Counted from the stretch's first letter, positions 33,952-43,675 are shown. The stretch: DNA of 64,000 nucleotides from Arthrobacter sp. NicSoilC5 (GCF_019977395.1 NZ_AP024660.1:2914001-2978000); one strand, 5' to 3'. Numbers and translations: made by a program. The notes: generated from the sequence alone by a model not told the origin.

Positions 33952-35259
33952 TCAGACGGGATTGGCGGCAAACTTATAAATGTGGTGGGAGTACTCGAAG
34001 GTGAAATCGTCCGTGAAGGCAGAATTATTGACCTGGATGGTGCGGTTTTCACCGACAACTTCAATACTAGCGGCAGGAAGCGATGGCGGCAGGGAAAGCT
34101 TGTGCGCACCGGGCTCCGCACCTAAGGCATTGGACGCGAATATGTAGGCGGCACCATCGTGCATTTTCAGCATCGTGTCCGTGTCAGAACCGAAGTCCCA
34201 CGCATAGGACTGCGTATTAATTACAGGAGCCATCGTATGGATCCCTTGGATAATGGCGTGGATTCGTTCCCGTCTCTCCAATGGAGACTCCACCAACGAG
34301 TAGTTGCCGTTGATACCGTCGTTGTTGTGCTGGAAGAAGACGATGCCACGGGCTTCATGAGCGATAGCCGACCAGCACGCCCCCTCTATTTGTTCCGGCG
34401 TGATGGTGGATGCCCCCTTGTCAGTCAGGTAGGGCATGGCAGTCTCCACCATCATCCAGTTCGGTTGGCTACCTGGATAGGCCTGGAACGCGCGCATCCT
34501 TTCCACGAGCCAACCGTAGGTGGCTGCCCGGGCGACGGGAACGCCGGCAGGCCAATGTGAAGAGGCGGCAATCGCGGCGGCGGTATCTGGCGAGGTATAG
34601 GCGTAATTGTCCACGCTGGCGCAGTCAACCACGGACATGAAGTCGCGCATTGTGCCACGTGCCCAAAACGTCTCAAGGACACCTTTTGAGTAATTCGCGT
34701 TGATGAATCTCCCGTCGTTGCGGGACCGGAGGGCGTTCACCTGCGCCCGCATGTTTGCGAGACTCTCCTGGGTCGTCTGGCCTCCGCATCCCAGGCCCAT
34801 GTCACATTCGTCGTAGGCCAGGAGGCCGACGGCCAACGGATCCGCCCCAATCTCTGCGGAACTGAATTCGTCCTGCACAATGCAGAACATGCCTTCAGCC
34901 GTTGCAGCGGCAAGAGGAGCATTGTGCTCCACTGCTTGGAAAGTATTTATACCGAGCGCTTTAAGTTGTTTGGCATGAGCTGGTCTTCCGAAGAAGACGC
35001 CAACTGGGAAGAAGCTGGGGTTTGTCCATCCCGCCGCTTCGGCCTTGGGATAGCGCCGCCAATACTCCGGCCCTCCCTCCCAGGGGACAGCGGCAAGATT
35101 GGATCCGTTCGGCACGGCGATGGCTACATTCTGCGGGCTGGGCTGCCCAACGTTGCTGAGCACAGCGCCGGCGGCTCCGCCAGCGAGGGCGGCCGCACCA
35201 ACGCCACTGACGAACAGCCTGCGGCTTAGGATCCGGTCCTGCTTCTGATGCAATTCCAT
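33952..35259 (-). CDS. Tat-exported glycosidase-like protein
   Basis: A 435-residue protein. The N-terminus has a twin-arginine motif SRRLFV (12-17) followed by a hydrophobic, Ala/Gly-rich stretch, so export by Tat is likely. The mature part reads like a TIM-barrel glycoside hydrolase: FFPVGVFFGRPAHAKQLKALG, then LLAYDECDMG and MMVETAMPYLTD with candidate catalytic Glu/Asp residues, then ARGIVFFQHNN, and a C-terminal beta domain. I cannot name its GH family. AAGGAGG precedes the ATG. It is the last gene of the minus-strand assembly operon, so it may trim or degrade the polymer. Confidence 0.7.
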   Translation of the reverse strand: MELHQKQDRILSRRLFVSGVGAAALAGGAAGAVLSNVGQPSPQNVAIAVPNGSNLAAVPWEGGPEYWRRYPKAEAAGWTNPSFFPVGVFFGRPAHAKQLKALGINTFQAVEHNAPLAAATAEGMFCIVQDEFSSAEIGADPLAVGLLAYDECDMGLGCGGQTTQESLANMRAQVNALRSRNDGRFINANYSKGVLETFWARGTMRDFMSVVDCASVDNYAYTSPDTAAAIAASSHWPAGVPVARAATYGWLVERMRAFQAYPGSQPNWMMVETAMPYLTDKGASTITPEQIEGACWSAIAHEARGIVFFQHNNDGINGNYSLVESPLERRERIHAIIQGIHTMAPVINTQSYAWDFGSDTDTMLKMHDGAAYIFASNALGAEPGAHKLSLPPSLPAASIEVVGENRTIQVNNSAFTDDFTFEYSHHIYKFAANPV

Positions 35260-35300
35260 CTTGGCCTCCTTGGATTTCCCGCTGCGGCGATTGGAACCAG

Positions 35301-36188
35301 CTACCTGGTAACCCGTGCGGGAGTTCGCAGGGGGTCCTCACCTTGCGGACGGGAGGACATCCTGTTGGAGCGGCGCGTCCCTGGTTGCGGTCCCCTGGAC
35401 CTGTTCATGGTGGGTGCTGGAGCAAGGGCATTGCGCGAAGCTACAGGTGTGTCAACGCCATGAGAGTCCATGCTGCCTCGCTCCTCCGAAGTATGGTTAC
35501 CTCCCGGCATTTCCTGTACAGCACGATCAGTCTGCACCTTCCTTCTTTGCCGGTTCAGGGCAGCCGCCTCCATCGAACGGGCCATGGATACTGCACCAAA
35601 CATGAGGACAGTTCCCCCCAACAACACCATGATCACCGACCGCAGCCGGCTGGAAAACTGTTCCGTCGCCTTACTTAGCGGTGTCACTGCCAGCCCGGTG
35701 AAGAGGAATCTGTCATCCGCATTGTTGACTTTTTGCACAGCACGCAAATTCCGCTGGAGTTCGTCGCCCAGCGCTGCCGCTGTCTTTAATGCCCGATCCT
35801 CCGAGTCGCCCCTCGCAGTAATCGAGATGACGAACCCGTTGCCATTGATGCCCTTGCTGACGGTGTAATCAGTACTTAACCCTTCTTCTTTAAATTCATC
35901 GGCGACTGCACTGCTGGCCAGCCGTGAAATCACTACCTCACTGATGAGCGATTGGTCGGAGGAGCGCAGGAAGGGGTTATCTCCGTTGAGGTTCGCCAGA
36001 CTTGGGTCGAGGAGCAGGTCCCGGTCGGTGGGAACGCGGGGGTTTACAACTGCGAAGCTGGTACTCGCCTCGTAGGACCTGGGTCCGAACTGGAACACAT
36101 ATGCTGCTGCCAGCACCGTCAATAAAACCACAGGTAGCAGAAATGATTTGTAGCGCAGCATTGTGCGGATTACCGCCATGGGATCCAT
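35301..36188 (-). CDS. Wzz-like chain-length determinant protein
   Basis: A 295-residue protein with two transmembrane segments (about residues 15-33 and 184-205) flanking an extracytoplasmic loop, and a basic, Pro/Arg/Ser-rich cytoplasmic tail. YKSFLLPVVLLTVLAAAYVF followed by YEASTSFAVVNP is the usual start of Wzz/YveK-type proteins. It lacks a kinase domain, so it is of the separate-adaptor type; no CpsD/Wzc-like tyrosine kinase is in the window. It shares one base with the polymerase stop (TAATG). Role: modal length and export of the polymer. Confidence 0.85.
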   Translation of the reverse strand: MDPMAVIRTMLRYKSFLLPVVLLTVLAAAYVFQFGPRSYEASTSFAVVNPRVPTDRDLLLDPSLANLNGDNPFLRSSDQSLISEVVISRLASSAVADEFKEEGLSTDYTVSKGINGNGFVISITARGDSEDRALKTAAALGDELQRNLRAVQKVNNADDRFLFTGLAVTPLSKATEQFSSRLRSVIMVLLGGTVLMFGAVSMARSMEAAALNRQRRKVQTDRAVQEMPGGNHTSEERGSMDSHGVDTPVASRNALAPAPTMNRSRGPQPGTRRSNRMSSRPQGEDPLRTPARVTR

Positions 36189-37591
36189 TAGATTACTCCC
36201 TTGTTCGTCAGAACATTCTCGTTGTTGGTCATAATCCAGATCGCGCCGCCAAGACCGATAATGAGCGGATATGTCAAGGCGAAAACGGGAAAGGAAAGTG
36301 AGTCAAAGGTTGCGGAGCAAGCCATGGCGACCAGGCCGGCCGCGGCCACTGCAGCTGCCAAGCAGCGCAGGACGGGCGCTTTGGCCGTCCTCGCAGCCAA
36401 CAAGGCGGCCAGCCCTGGCATGACAAAGTACGCTACGGTGCAAAGCAGGCCGAGGAGGCCCATCGTGACGGTGGCATTGAGGTATTGGTTGTCCAGGATG
36501 TGCAGGGCGTTGTCCGGCAGGTAGTTGCCAGGACCGGTGCCAATAAGGGGTCGCTGTTCAAACATTTCCGCCACGCGCGGATAGTTGTTTGTCCGGGTGC
36601 TGATGGAAAGGTCGCCGGGTTCAGGGACAAGGGCACCGAATAGCGTGCTCAGCAGCCCGGGAACTCCCATGAACAGGACAGCCGCAACCATTGGGACGGC
36701 AAGTGCGGCCCATTTTCGTGCAAGCCGGGGCATGAAGGGGACGAAGATGACCATTGCAAGGGAAATGCCAAGAATTCCAGATCGGGAAATTGTTGCGGCG
36801 ATTGCAAAGATAAGCAGGCATGTTCCCGCCCAGTGCAGCCATTTGCGGCCCTTGTCATCGAAAAGTGCGCGCCAGATGGAGAGGGGCAGGAGCATGGAGG
36901 AAACAACGGCGAGTTCAATCGGTGTGAACGTAGTTCCGGCAACACGGAGAAGCGCCCCACGCTGTTGGAAAGTGGTATCCCCGCCGTTGTAGCTGAAGCC
37001 CGGCATTGTGTTCTGGAACCACTCCATGGGGTTGAGTTGCAGGAAAAATTGAACTGCAGCTACCAGGCAGCAGAAAACACCGCCGGCCAGGATCGCACGG
37101 ACAAGCACCATTGCGTCGGCAATGGTGCGCACCGTTTCGGCTGCAACGCATATGAGTGCTGTGCTCGCAAGAAGGAGCATGACCCATCTGTCCGCGGCGG
37201 CCCTGGCCGCAACGCTGCTGGGTCCTGTCCACCCGGAGTAGAGGCCGACGTAGGAAATGCTGGTGCCTAACAGCAGCAGGCCCAGGGCCAGGCGTCCGGG
37301 GTGCCGGAAGGGGATCGGATCGTGCAGGGCAAAGATGCATGAAGCTGCCCAGAAGACAAACAGCAGAAGGGCAAGCAGAAGAGGAACCGTCCCAGCAGCT
37401 CCTATCGGTTGGATCACCATCGACGAGGGAAAGATAAAGATGGCGGCCGAAGTGACCCTCAGCAGCAAAGGAACGTTACCCCTGCGCCGGACGTGTTCAT
37501 CCGAGCCTGCGAGGACCCGAGGGTTTCGCCCGGTGGCTGGAAACTGCCTCCACACAGAAAGTGGCTTGATTGCGGCGTGAAGGCTCACCAT
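36188..37591 (-). CDS. O-antigen ligase/Wzy polymerase-like protein
   Basis: A 467-residue polytopic protein with about ten to twelve hydrophobic segments. The large extracytoplasmic loop contains ISTRTNNYPRVAEMFEQRPL followed by GTGPGNYLPD, the region conserved in O-antigen ligase/polymerase families, and TISRSGILGISLAMV holds the SRSG motif. It is the most likely Wzy polymerase of the system. I chose ATG 37591 over a TTG five codons upstream. It lies 31 bases after the triple glycosyltransferase gene and is coupled to the Wzz-like gene. Confidence 0.87.
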   Translation of the reverse strand: MVSLHAAIKPLSVWRQFPATGRNPRVLAGSDEHVRRRGNVPLLLRVTSAAIFIFPSSMVIQPIGAAGTVPLLLALLLFVFWAASCIFALHDPIPFRHPGRLALGLLLLGTSISYVGLYSGWTGPSSVAARAAADRWVMLLLASTALICVAAETVRTIADAMVLVRAILAGGVFCCLVAAVQFFLQLNPMEWFQNTMPGFSYNGGDTTFQQRGALLRVAGTTFTPIELAVVSSMLLPLSIWRALFDDKGRKWLHWAGTCLLIFAIAATISRSGILGISLAMVIFVPFMPRLARKWAALAVPMVAAVLFMGVPGLLSTLFGALVPEPGDLSISTRTNNYPRVAEMFEQRPLIGTGPGNYLPDNALHILDNQYLNATVTMGLLGLLCTVAYFVMPGLAALLAARTAKAPVLRCLAAAVAAAGLVAMACSATFDSLSFPVFALTYPLIIGLGGAIWIMTNNENVLTNKGVI

Positions 37592-37622
37592 GTGCAAGGC
37601 CTGCAATTTAGCGCTTCACTTT

Positions 37623-40394
37623 TCAAAGGTTCCCCGATTCCTGATTTTCCGGGGGTGACGATGTAGGCTGCCGGCTGCTCTCGTCACGCTCCCAGGTTGT
37701 GGGGCACGCCAGGCGGGCGGCAGAACGGCTGCGAAGCACCACCAGTGCATAGACTGCGGCATCGAAAGCCGAAATAGGGCCGGTCACGGTGGAAAGTAGC
37801 TCCATGGCCTTTCGACTGACTGGGGCCCCAGTGATACCGCCCTGTTCCGCGTTCCCCCGATAGGTCCGACGCAGTATTGCATGCAATCCCTTAACGCTGC
37901 GAGGGGTCCGCACCACAAGGGGGGTGGTGGTAATGATGGCCTTTTCATCGTCGCTGAAGAGCCTGTCGACGTACAGGTCGTCGGCCGTGAGCCGGGGGAA
38001 GGCCTGGATCCGCTGATGCCCCTGAGCGCTGACTGCATACGCACCCGCACCCCACAGGTGACTTCGTTGCGATGCCATCCTGAAACGCGCCCGATAATAA
38101 GCCCGGACAAGCCAATGCGCTCCGTGGGAGTCGTAGACGAATTCGGGACGGGCAGCGTAGGGAGCGCCGCCGGGAGCTGACGTCCTGGCCGACAGAGCTG
38201 AGAAGACCGAAGCAAGCGCCGCGGGCTGTATTTCGATGTCTGCATCCAAATACAGTCTCGGCCACAGGCTGGCCGCGCGATCCGCGGCGTTCAGTGCCGC
38301 CACCTTGGATGCTTCAGATATTTGCAGCACCCTCACTCCGGGATGTTGCGCGGCGATCGATGCAGTTTCATCACTGCATCCGTTGCACGCCACGATGACC
38401 TCCAGTCGTCCGGCAGCGGCATAGGGAACCAACGGCTGCAAGGTGCGGGACAGCACGGCAGCCTCGTTGTGCGCAGGGATTATCACCGACCCCGTGGGCA
38501 TCAGCGCCGGATCCATGACACAGTCCGGCCCCGGCAGAGCAGCCCAGCGGGACTCCCTCACAATAGTTCCCAGGATTCCCCGGTGTCCCGGCAGCGGGGA
38601 CCGCAGCAGGGCGCTCAGGATCACGGCTCCGTGGAAGATTCGAGCGTAGGTGGCCGGACGGAACTTGCGGATGTATCGAACCCGATTGGCGGCCATGAGG
38701 GCGTCCAGCGCGGGTGAGGATCCGGAACCACCCCTTGAGTGGATAACCTGCGCGGCTGGCTCGAACCAGACCGAGGCGCCGGCCCGGCGGACGCGCCGCA
38801 GGAAGTCGGTCTCCTCAGAGTAAAGAAAATAGCGTTCATCCCAGTCGCCCACGCGGCGGGCCACCAAACTGTCGATCAGCAAGGCTGCACCGGTAGCCCA
38901 GTCAACTTGGTGCGGCCGCACGTAACTGCTCGGGTCAAAGTCCATTTCGGACAGCCAACCGGGGCGCAGAGGAAGCCTGGACCCCAGAACGGCATCCCCC
39001 ATGGCACGGCTGACGGTGGGTTCACGGCGAAGGGATGGGTACAGGCTCCCATCATCATCGCGCAGCAATGGCACCACGACCCCGGCGTTCGATGCCCGCA
39101 TTCGAAGCCGGAGCGCTGCGACACAGCCCGGTTCCAACCGCATGTCAGGGTTCAGCACCAGAAACGCGTCTGCTGCCCCGGCTCGCTGCATAGCCAGGTT
39201 GATGCCCGCGGCGTACCCAAGGTTTCCCCCAGTGGCGAAGATGTGGACATCCGGCTGGTCTGCAAGTGCGTCTATGGTGGCGGTGGTCGGTGAGTTGTCG
39301 GCTACCACCACTTTGATGCTTTGATCCCCCACTTCCCGCCGCAAGTCTTCAACGAGAAATGGCAGCCTGTCTTCGCTGTTGTAGGTCACTATCAGTACGG
39401 CAACCTCGGCAGGTTCCCCCGGGTCTGCGAATGACCCGGGGCCGGAGAGTTGGACTGCGCCTGGTTCCATTTCCATTTTGGGACGCCAATCCAACGGAAC
39501 CGAGGTCGACGGGAAGCCGCTGGCCAAACGGAGCCGGGCATAGGCTGCGGGCCCCTGGACGAGGTATCGGGAGGCAAGCCTTTTTGGCTCCAGAACGAGC
39601 CGCCAAGCCCACTCAAGACCGGCATTTCGAACTGGCAGTGGTGCCCGCCGCATCGTGCCCGCCAGGAAGTCCACAGCTGCGCCGAAACCCAGAAGTACCC
39701 GCGCCCCGGTGAGGTGGCCATATGCACTAATCCACAGTTCCTGCCTTGGCTTGCCCAAACAGACAAAGAGGATTTGAACGCCCGCACCGGCTATATCTGA
39801 AGCCAAGTCCCGTGATGCTGCGGCATCACCCAGCACCTGGCGATCAGGCGCCCAATAGCCGGCCACTCTGAGGTTCGGAAGCTCCCTTCCAAGCCTCTCG
39901 CGGACCAGTTGGTGGGTAGACGACCGCCCACCAAGAAACCCAACAGTCAGGGAATTCGACGCGGCCGCTTCGAGGATTGGCCAGGAGAGGTCACTGCCCG
40001 CCAAACGGGGCCATTTCTTGTGCGTCAGCCGTTCAGCTTGGGATACCAGCGGAGAACCGTCCAGCAGGGTGAGCCACCGCAGGCCCGCACCTGACATCAA
40101 TGCGTCGGCCCCGGAGGCACCTTGTCCGAAGTGTCTAACGTGATCGAGGTTTGCAGAGGCAACAGCCAGCGGGCGGCCGGCAGCACCGGCCGCATTCCGA
40201 AGGATGATGTCCAGTGCCTGGTCAAAGCTGGTCAAATGAACCAAAGCGCCGCCCAGGGCAATGACTTCAGGTGCGTCCAGCCGGCGGAATGGCAGCTCGA
40301 CAGGCGGTGTTGTCTTTACCCTCCGCGGCTCGGCGTGAGTGGCTGCTGCGGTCTTCCTGACAAAACTGGAAAACAGTGCGGGTGCAGAAGACAT
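37623..40394 (-). CDS. Triple glycosyltransferase fusion: WecG/TagA/CpsF + GT2 + GT2
   Basis: A 923-residue protein with three catalytic modules. Residues about 30-275 are a WecG/TagA/CpsF (GT26) domain: VASANLDHVRHFGQGASGAD, FLGGRSSTHQLV and LFVCLGKPRQELWI. Residues about 330-610 are a rhamnosyltransferase-like GT2: VAVLIVTYNSEDRL, GGNLGYAAGINLAM, FLVLNPDMRLEPG, LYSEETDFLRRV. Residues about 636-880 are another GT2: VIIPAHNEAAVL and LYLDADIEI. ATG 40394 has GGAG eight bases upstream. It is the first gene of the minus-strand assembly operon. One polypeptide could add three successive sugars; no frameshift or internal start is needed to explain it. Confidence 0.85.
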   Translation of the reverse strand: MSSAPALFSSFVRKTAAATHAEPRRVKTTPPVELPFRRLDAPEVIALGGALVHLTSFDQALDIILRNAAGAAGRPLAVASANLDHVRHFGQGASGADALMSGAGLRWLTLLDGSPLVSQAERLTHKKWPRLAGSDLSWPILEAAASNSLTVGFLGGRSSTHQLVRERLGRELPNLRVAGYWAPDRQVLGDAAASRDLASDIAGAGVQILFVCLGKPRQELWISAYGHLTGARVLLGFGAAVDFLAGTMRRAPLPVRNAGLEWAWRLVLEPKRLASRYLVQGPAAYARLRLASGFPSTSVPLDWRPKMEMEPGAVQLSGPGSFADPGEPAEVAVLIVTYNSEDRLPFLVEDLRREVGDQSIKVVVADNSPTTATIDALADQPDVHIFATGGNLGYAAGINLAMQRAGAADAFLVLNPDMRLEPGCVAALRLRMRASNAGVVVPLLRDDDGSLYPSLRREPTVSRAMGDAVLGSRLPLRPGWLSEMDFDPSSYVRPHQVDWATGAALLIDSLVARRVGDWDERYFLYSEETDFLRRVRRAGASVWFEPAAQVIHSRGGSGSSPALDALMAANRVRYIRKFRPATYARIFHGAVILSALLRSPLPGHRGILGTIVRESRWAALPGPDCVMDPALMPTGSVIIPAHNEAAVLSRTLQPLVPYAAAGRLEVIVACNGCSDETASIAAQHPGVRVLQISEASKVAALNAADRAASLWPRLYLDADIEIQPAALASVFSALSARTSAPGGAPYAARPEFVYDSHGAHWLVRAYYRARFRMASQRSHLWGAGAYAVSAQGHQRIQAFPRLTADDLYVDRLFSDDEKAIITTTPLVVRTPRSVKGLHAILRRTYRGNAEQGGITGAPVSRKAMELLSTVTGPISAFDAAVYALVVLRSRSAARLACPTTWERDESSRQPTSSPPENQESGNL

Positions 40395-40715
40395 GTCTCA
40401 GCTCCAGGGTCTCGGCGCACCCTGAAAACAGCGGAGTCTGGGGTCTGCACTCCCCTCGCCCGCCAGGCGCCAACGAGTGGCGCCAAGCCTGGTGCGTCAA
40501 TCAGTTATGACCGAGACGCCCTTTTCGCCGGGGACCTGGTGGGGCCACCGGGACAGTCCGGAACCGTGGACTGAAAACCAAAGGGCGTTCGTTTGAACCC
40601 ACCGTAGCCGTGCCCTCCGTTTCCAAACACGAGGAACCCGGCACGCTGTGGGTATCCGCACCTGGTTTTGCGGAGGGCCACAGGGCCACTCAATTCACCT
40701 GGACTCCTGCTGGAA
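40395..40715. other. Intergenic region with inverted repeats
   Basis: This 321-bp gap lies between the aminopeptidase 3' end and the triple glycosyltransferase start, both on the minus strand, so it should hold a terminator and a promoter. CCAGGC...GCCTGG with an inner GGCGCC pair forms an inverted repeat at 40463-40492. A longer, interrupted one pairs ACCCAC and CCGTGCC (40597-40614) with GGCACG and GTGGGT (40640-40653). Neither is followed by a U-run on the minus strand. I see no gene. Confidence 0.5.
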
Positions 40716-42017
40716 CTACACCGCGGTCCGGAAGAACAGCTCCGTGACGGCGGCCAGGCGAAGGGGATCCTCGACGCCGCACAGCTCCCGGGCGGAGTGC
40801 ATGGACAGCAGCGGCACGCCCACGTCGACGGTGCGGATCCCGAGCCGGGTGGCGGTGAGCGGGCCGATCGTGGAGCCGCAGGGCATCACGTTGTTGGAGA
40901 CGAATTCCTGGTACGGCACCCCGGTTTCGCCGCAGAGCCGCGCCCAGAACGCCGCACCAAAGGCATCCGTGGCGTAGCGCTGGTTGGCATTGATCTTCAG
41001 CAGCGGACCGCCGTTCAGCACGGGGTGGTTGGCGGGATCATGCCGCTCGGGGTAGTTCGGATGCACTGCGTGGCCGGCGTCGGCGGAGAGGCAGAACGAC
41101 GCCGCCAGGGCCTGCCGCCGCTGGCTCACCGTTGCACCCAGTCCGTCGGAGATGCGCACCAGGATGTCTTCCAGGATGGGTCCGCACGCACCGGAGCGGG
41201 AGTTGGACCCGATTTCCTCGTGGTCGAAGGCAGCGAGCACCGCAATGGGACTGCCGGTGCCGGCGGAACCCGCGTGCGCAATCAGTGCCGCCAGGCCGGC
41301 GTGCGTGGCCGAAAGGTTGTCCAGCCGCCCGGATGCGAAGAACTCCCCCTTGCCCCCGAAAACTGCCGGTGCCTGCGAGTCCGCAATGACGACGTCGTAC
41401 CCGCCGATCTGCGCCGGATCGACGGATGTGCCGGCAACCGAAGCTGCCAGCACACCCAGCAGGTCCGAGTCCGTGGGGTTCCCCAGGCCCCAGACGGGGT
41501 TCATGTGCCGCTGTTTGTCCAGGGTGAGACCCTCGTTTACCGCCCGGTCCAGGTGGATGGCCAGTTGCGGGAAGCGCAGCAGCGGTCCGGTGGCCGCGAG
41601 GTGCTCCGTGCCATCGAGCATCACCAGGCGGCCGGCGAGCCGGAGCTCGCGGTCCAGCCAGGAATTCAGCAGCGGTCCACCGTAAATCTCCACCCCGGCC
41701 TGCAGCCACCCGTGGGCGCCGGTGGTGGGTTTGGGCTTGAGTTTGAACGACGGCGAATCGGTGTGCGCGCCGAGGATGTTGAACCCCGTGGCCGGTCCCG
41801 CACCGTCCGGGACCACCCACGCGATCAGTGCACCGTCGCGGATCACGAAGAATGATCCGGCGCCACCCTCCCACGGCTGCAGTTCATCCAGGTGGACGAA
41901 TCCGGCTTCCTCCAGCCGCCTGCCTCCCTCATGCGCAGCATGGAAGCTCGACGGCGATGCGCTCACATACGCGCCAAGGTCCTGGATGTGGTCTGCGGCA
42001 GAGGAAGGCAAAGGCAT
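40716..42017 (-). CDS. M18 family aspartyl aminopeptidase
   Basis: A 433-residue cytosolic metallopeptidase. The M18 zinc and catalytic motifs are present: LGAHTDSPSFKLKP (zinc His85), a DNLSATHAGL block with Asp, FDHEEIGSNS with catalytic Glu, and LLSMHSARELCG with the final zinc His. M18 enzymes remove N-terminal acidic and other residues from peptides and form large tetrahedral complexes. Length is normal. The gene marks the end of the polysaccharide region and the return to ordinary composition. Confidence 0.95.
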   Translation of the reverse strand: MPLPSSAADHIQDLGAYVSASPSSFHAAHEGGRRLEEAGFVHLDELQPWEGGAGSFFVIRDGALIAWVVPDGAGPATGFNILGAHTDSPSFKLKPKPTTGAHGWLQAGVEIYGGPLLNSWLDRELRLAGRLVMLDGTEHLAATGPLLRFPQLAIHLDRAVNEGLTLDKQRHMNPVWGLGNPTDSDLLGVLAASVAGTSVDPAQIGGYDVVIADSQAPAVFGGKGEFFASGRLDNLSATHAGLAALIAHAGSAGTGSPIAVLAAFDHEEIGSNSRSGACGPILEDILVRISDGLGATVSQRRQALAASFCLSADAGHAVHPNYPERHDPANHPVLNGGPLLKINANQRYATDAFGAAFWARLCGETGVPYQEFVSNNVMPCGSTIGPLTATRLGIRTVDVGVPLLSMHSARELCGVEDPLRLAAVTELFFRTAV

Positions 42018-42039
42018 GGTCCCGAGTCTAGCGCCGCGC

Positions 42040-43446
42040 CTATTCTGCGGGCGCCGGAGCTGCCTCGGCTGCTACTGCGGACTGTCCGGCGGCTTCCGCG
42101 CCCTTCCGCCGGTAGCGGAGCACGCCCACTGCCACCACTACGGCAGCCAGTGCCAGCGAGAGCAGCAGGGATTCACGGGTGGATTCCACGATCACCATGC
42201 CGATGAGCAGGGCCACGATGCTGATGATGGCCGCCCAGGTGAGGTACGGGAACAGCCACATCTTCAGCTGCAGGTCCTTGGCTGCGGCACCCATCCGACG
42301 GCGGAGGACCAGCTGCGAGGCCGAGATGACCAGCCACACGAACAGGGCAATGGCGCCCGAGGTGTTGACCAGGAACAGGAAGACGGTGTCTGGGGCAATG
42401 TAGTTCAGGCCAACCGTCACGAAGCCCACCACGGTGGAGGCGAGCACGGCGGCAGCGGGGACACCGCGGCGGGAGATGCGGGTCCAGGCACGGGGTGCGT
42501 CACCGCGGGTGGAGAGCGAGAACAGCATGCGGCTGGCCGTGTAGAGGCCGGAGTTCAGGCAGGACAGCACGGAGGTGAGGACCACGACGTCCATGATGGT
42601 TCCGGCGCCGGGGATACCGAACAGTTCGATGACGGCCACGTAGGGGCTCTTGGCCACGGAGGCGGAGTTCCACGGAAGCAGAGTGACCACGATGGCGATG
42701 GAGCCGATGTAGAAGACCAGGATGCGCCAGACAGTGGATTTCACGGCCTTCTTCACGGCGTCCACGGGGTTTTCGGACTCACCGGCCGCGATGGTGGCGA
42801 TTTCTGCGCCGAAGAAGGAGAAGACCACCACGAGGATTCCGGCCAGGACGGCTCCCGGGCCATTGGGCATGAACCCGCCGTTGTTGACCAGGTTGCTCAG
42901 GCCGGGTGCGGGGACGCCGGGGATGAGGCCGAGGATGGCGGCGACGCCAAAGATGAGGAAGAGGACGATGGCCGCGACCTTGATGGAGGCGAACCAGAAT
43001 TCGAACTCGCCGTAGGACTTTACGGAACCGAGGTTGGTGAGCGTCAGCAGCACCATGAGGACAAGGGCCCACACCCACTGGTCGATGCCCGGCACCCAGC
43101 GGTGCATGATGGCAGCGCCTGCGGTGGCCTCGATGCCCAGGACGATGATCCAGAACCAGGCGTAGAGCCAGCCGATGCTGAACCCTGCCCAGCGGCCCAG
43201 CGCCTTGTCTGCATAGGTGGAGAAGGAGCCTGTCTCAGGGTTGGCTGCGGCCATCTCGCCCAGCATGCGCATCACCAGGATGACCACCAGGCCGGCGGCC
43301 GCGTACGCCACGAGGATGCCCGGGCCTGCCTGCTGGATGGCTGCCCCCGAGCCGACGAAAAGGCCTGCACCAATGACGCCGGCGATGGCAATCATTGACA
43401 GGTGCCTGGGTTTCAGGGACTTTGAAAGTTGCTGGTCAGCATGCAT
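42040..43446 (-). CDS. Amino-acid permease (APC superfamily)
   Basis: A 468-residue protein with twelve hydrophobic segments. IAIAGVIGAGLFVGSGAAI is the conserved TM1 motif of the AAT family (GabP/ProY/AnsP-like), and FFGAEIATIAAGESENP in the TM6-7 region supports it. It imports an amino acid by proton symport; the substrate cannot be assigned, though gamma-aminobutyrate or an aromatic or aliphatic residue is possible. I chose ATG 43446 because the protein then starts with the normal short cytoplasmic tail; the frame is open to 43527 with weaker starts. Confidence 0.9.
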   Translation of the reverse strand: MHADQQLSKSLKPRHLSMIAIAGVIGAGLFVGSGAAIQQAGPGILVAYAAAGLVVILVMRMLGEMAAANPETGSFSTYADKALGRWAGFSIGWLYAWFWIIVLGIEATAGAAIMHRWVPGIDQWVWALVLMVLLTLTNLGSVKSYGEFEFWFASIKVAAIVLFLIFGVAAILGLIPGVPAPGLSNLVNNGGFMPNGPGAVLAGILVVVFSFFGAEIATIAAGESENPVDAVKKAVKSTVWRILVFYIGSIAIVVTLLPWNSASVAKSPYVAVIELFGIPGAGTIMDVVVLTSVLSCLNSGLYTASRMLFSLSTRGDAPRAWTRISRRGVPAAAVLASTVVGFVTVGLNYIAPDTVFLFLVNTSGAIALFVWLVISASQLVLRRRMGAAAKDLQLKMWLFPYLTWAAIISIVALLIGMVIVESTRESLLLSLALAAVVVAVGVLRYRRKGAEAAGQSAVAAEAAPAPAE

Positions 43447-43675
43447 GGAAGCGCCGTCCTGTTGGGAAATAGCATGGGTTGAGCGACGTACCTTGGTGGA
43501 CCACCGGTGGACCGTGTGATGCACCACATCGTCGTTTCACCCTAGATCCGCCATTATGCGCCTTGCTTTGTGCAGTCCAACAGATCTGGTTCCCGCCAAC
43601 AGGACGGCACTCCAAGCGGAAACACCCAGGAGCAATAAAAGTTGTCTTCCAGGCATATTTGTAATGTGCCCGAAA

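Noticed and set aside
41722..43398. 558-codon plus-strand frame, Gly/His/Asp-rich
   Set aside because: Antisense of the aminopeptidase and permease genes; no recognisable domain or ribosome-binding site.
43423..43443. GGGACTTTGAAAG as a second DosR-like site
   Set aside because: It lacks the GTCCC arm and lies within the permease start region; coincidental.
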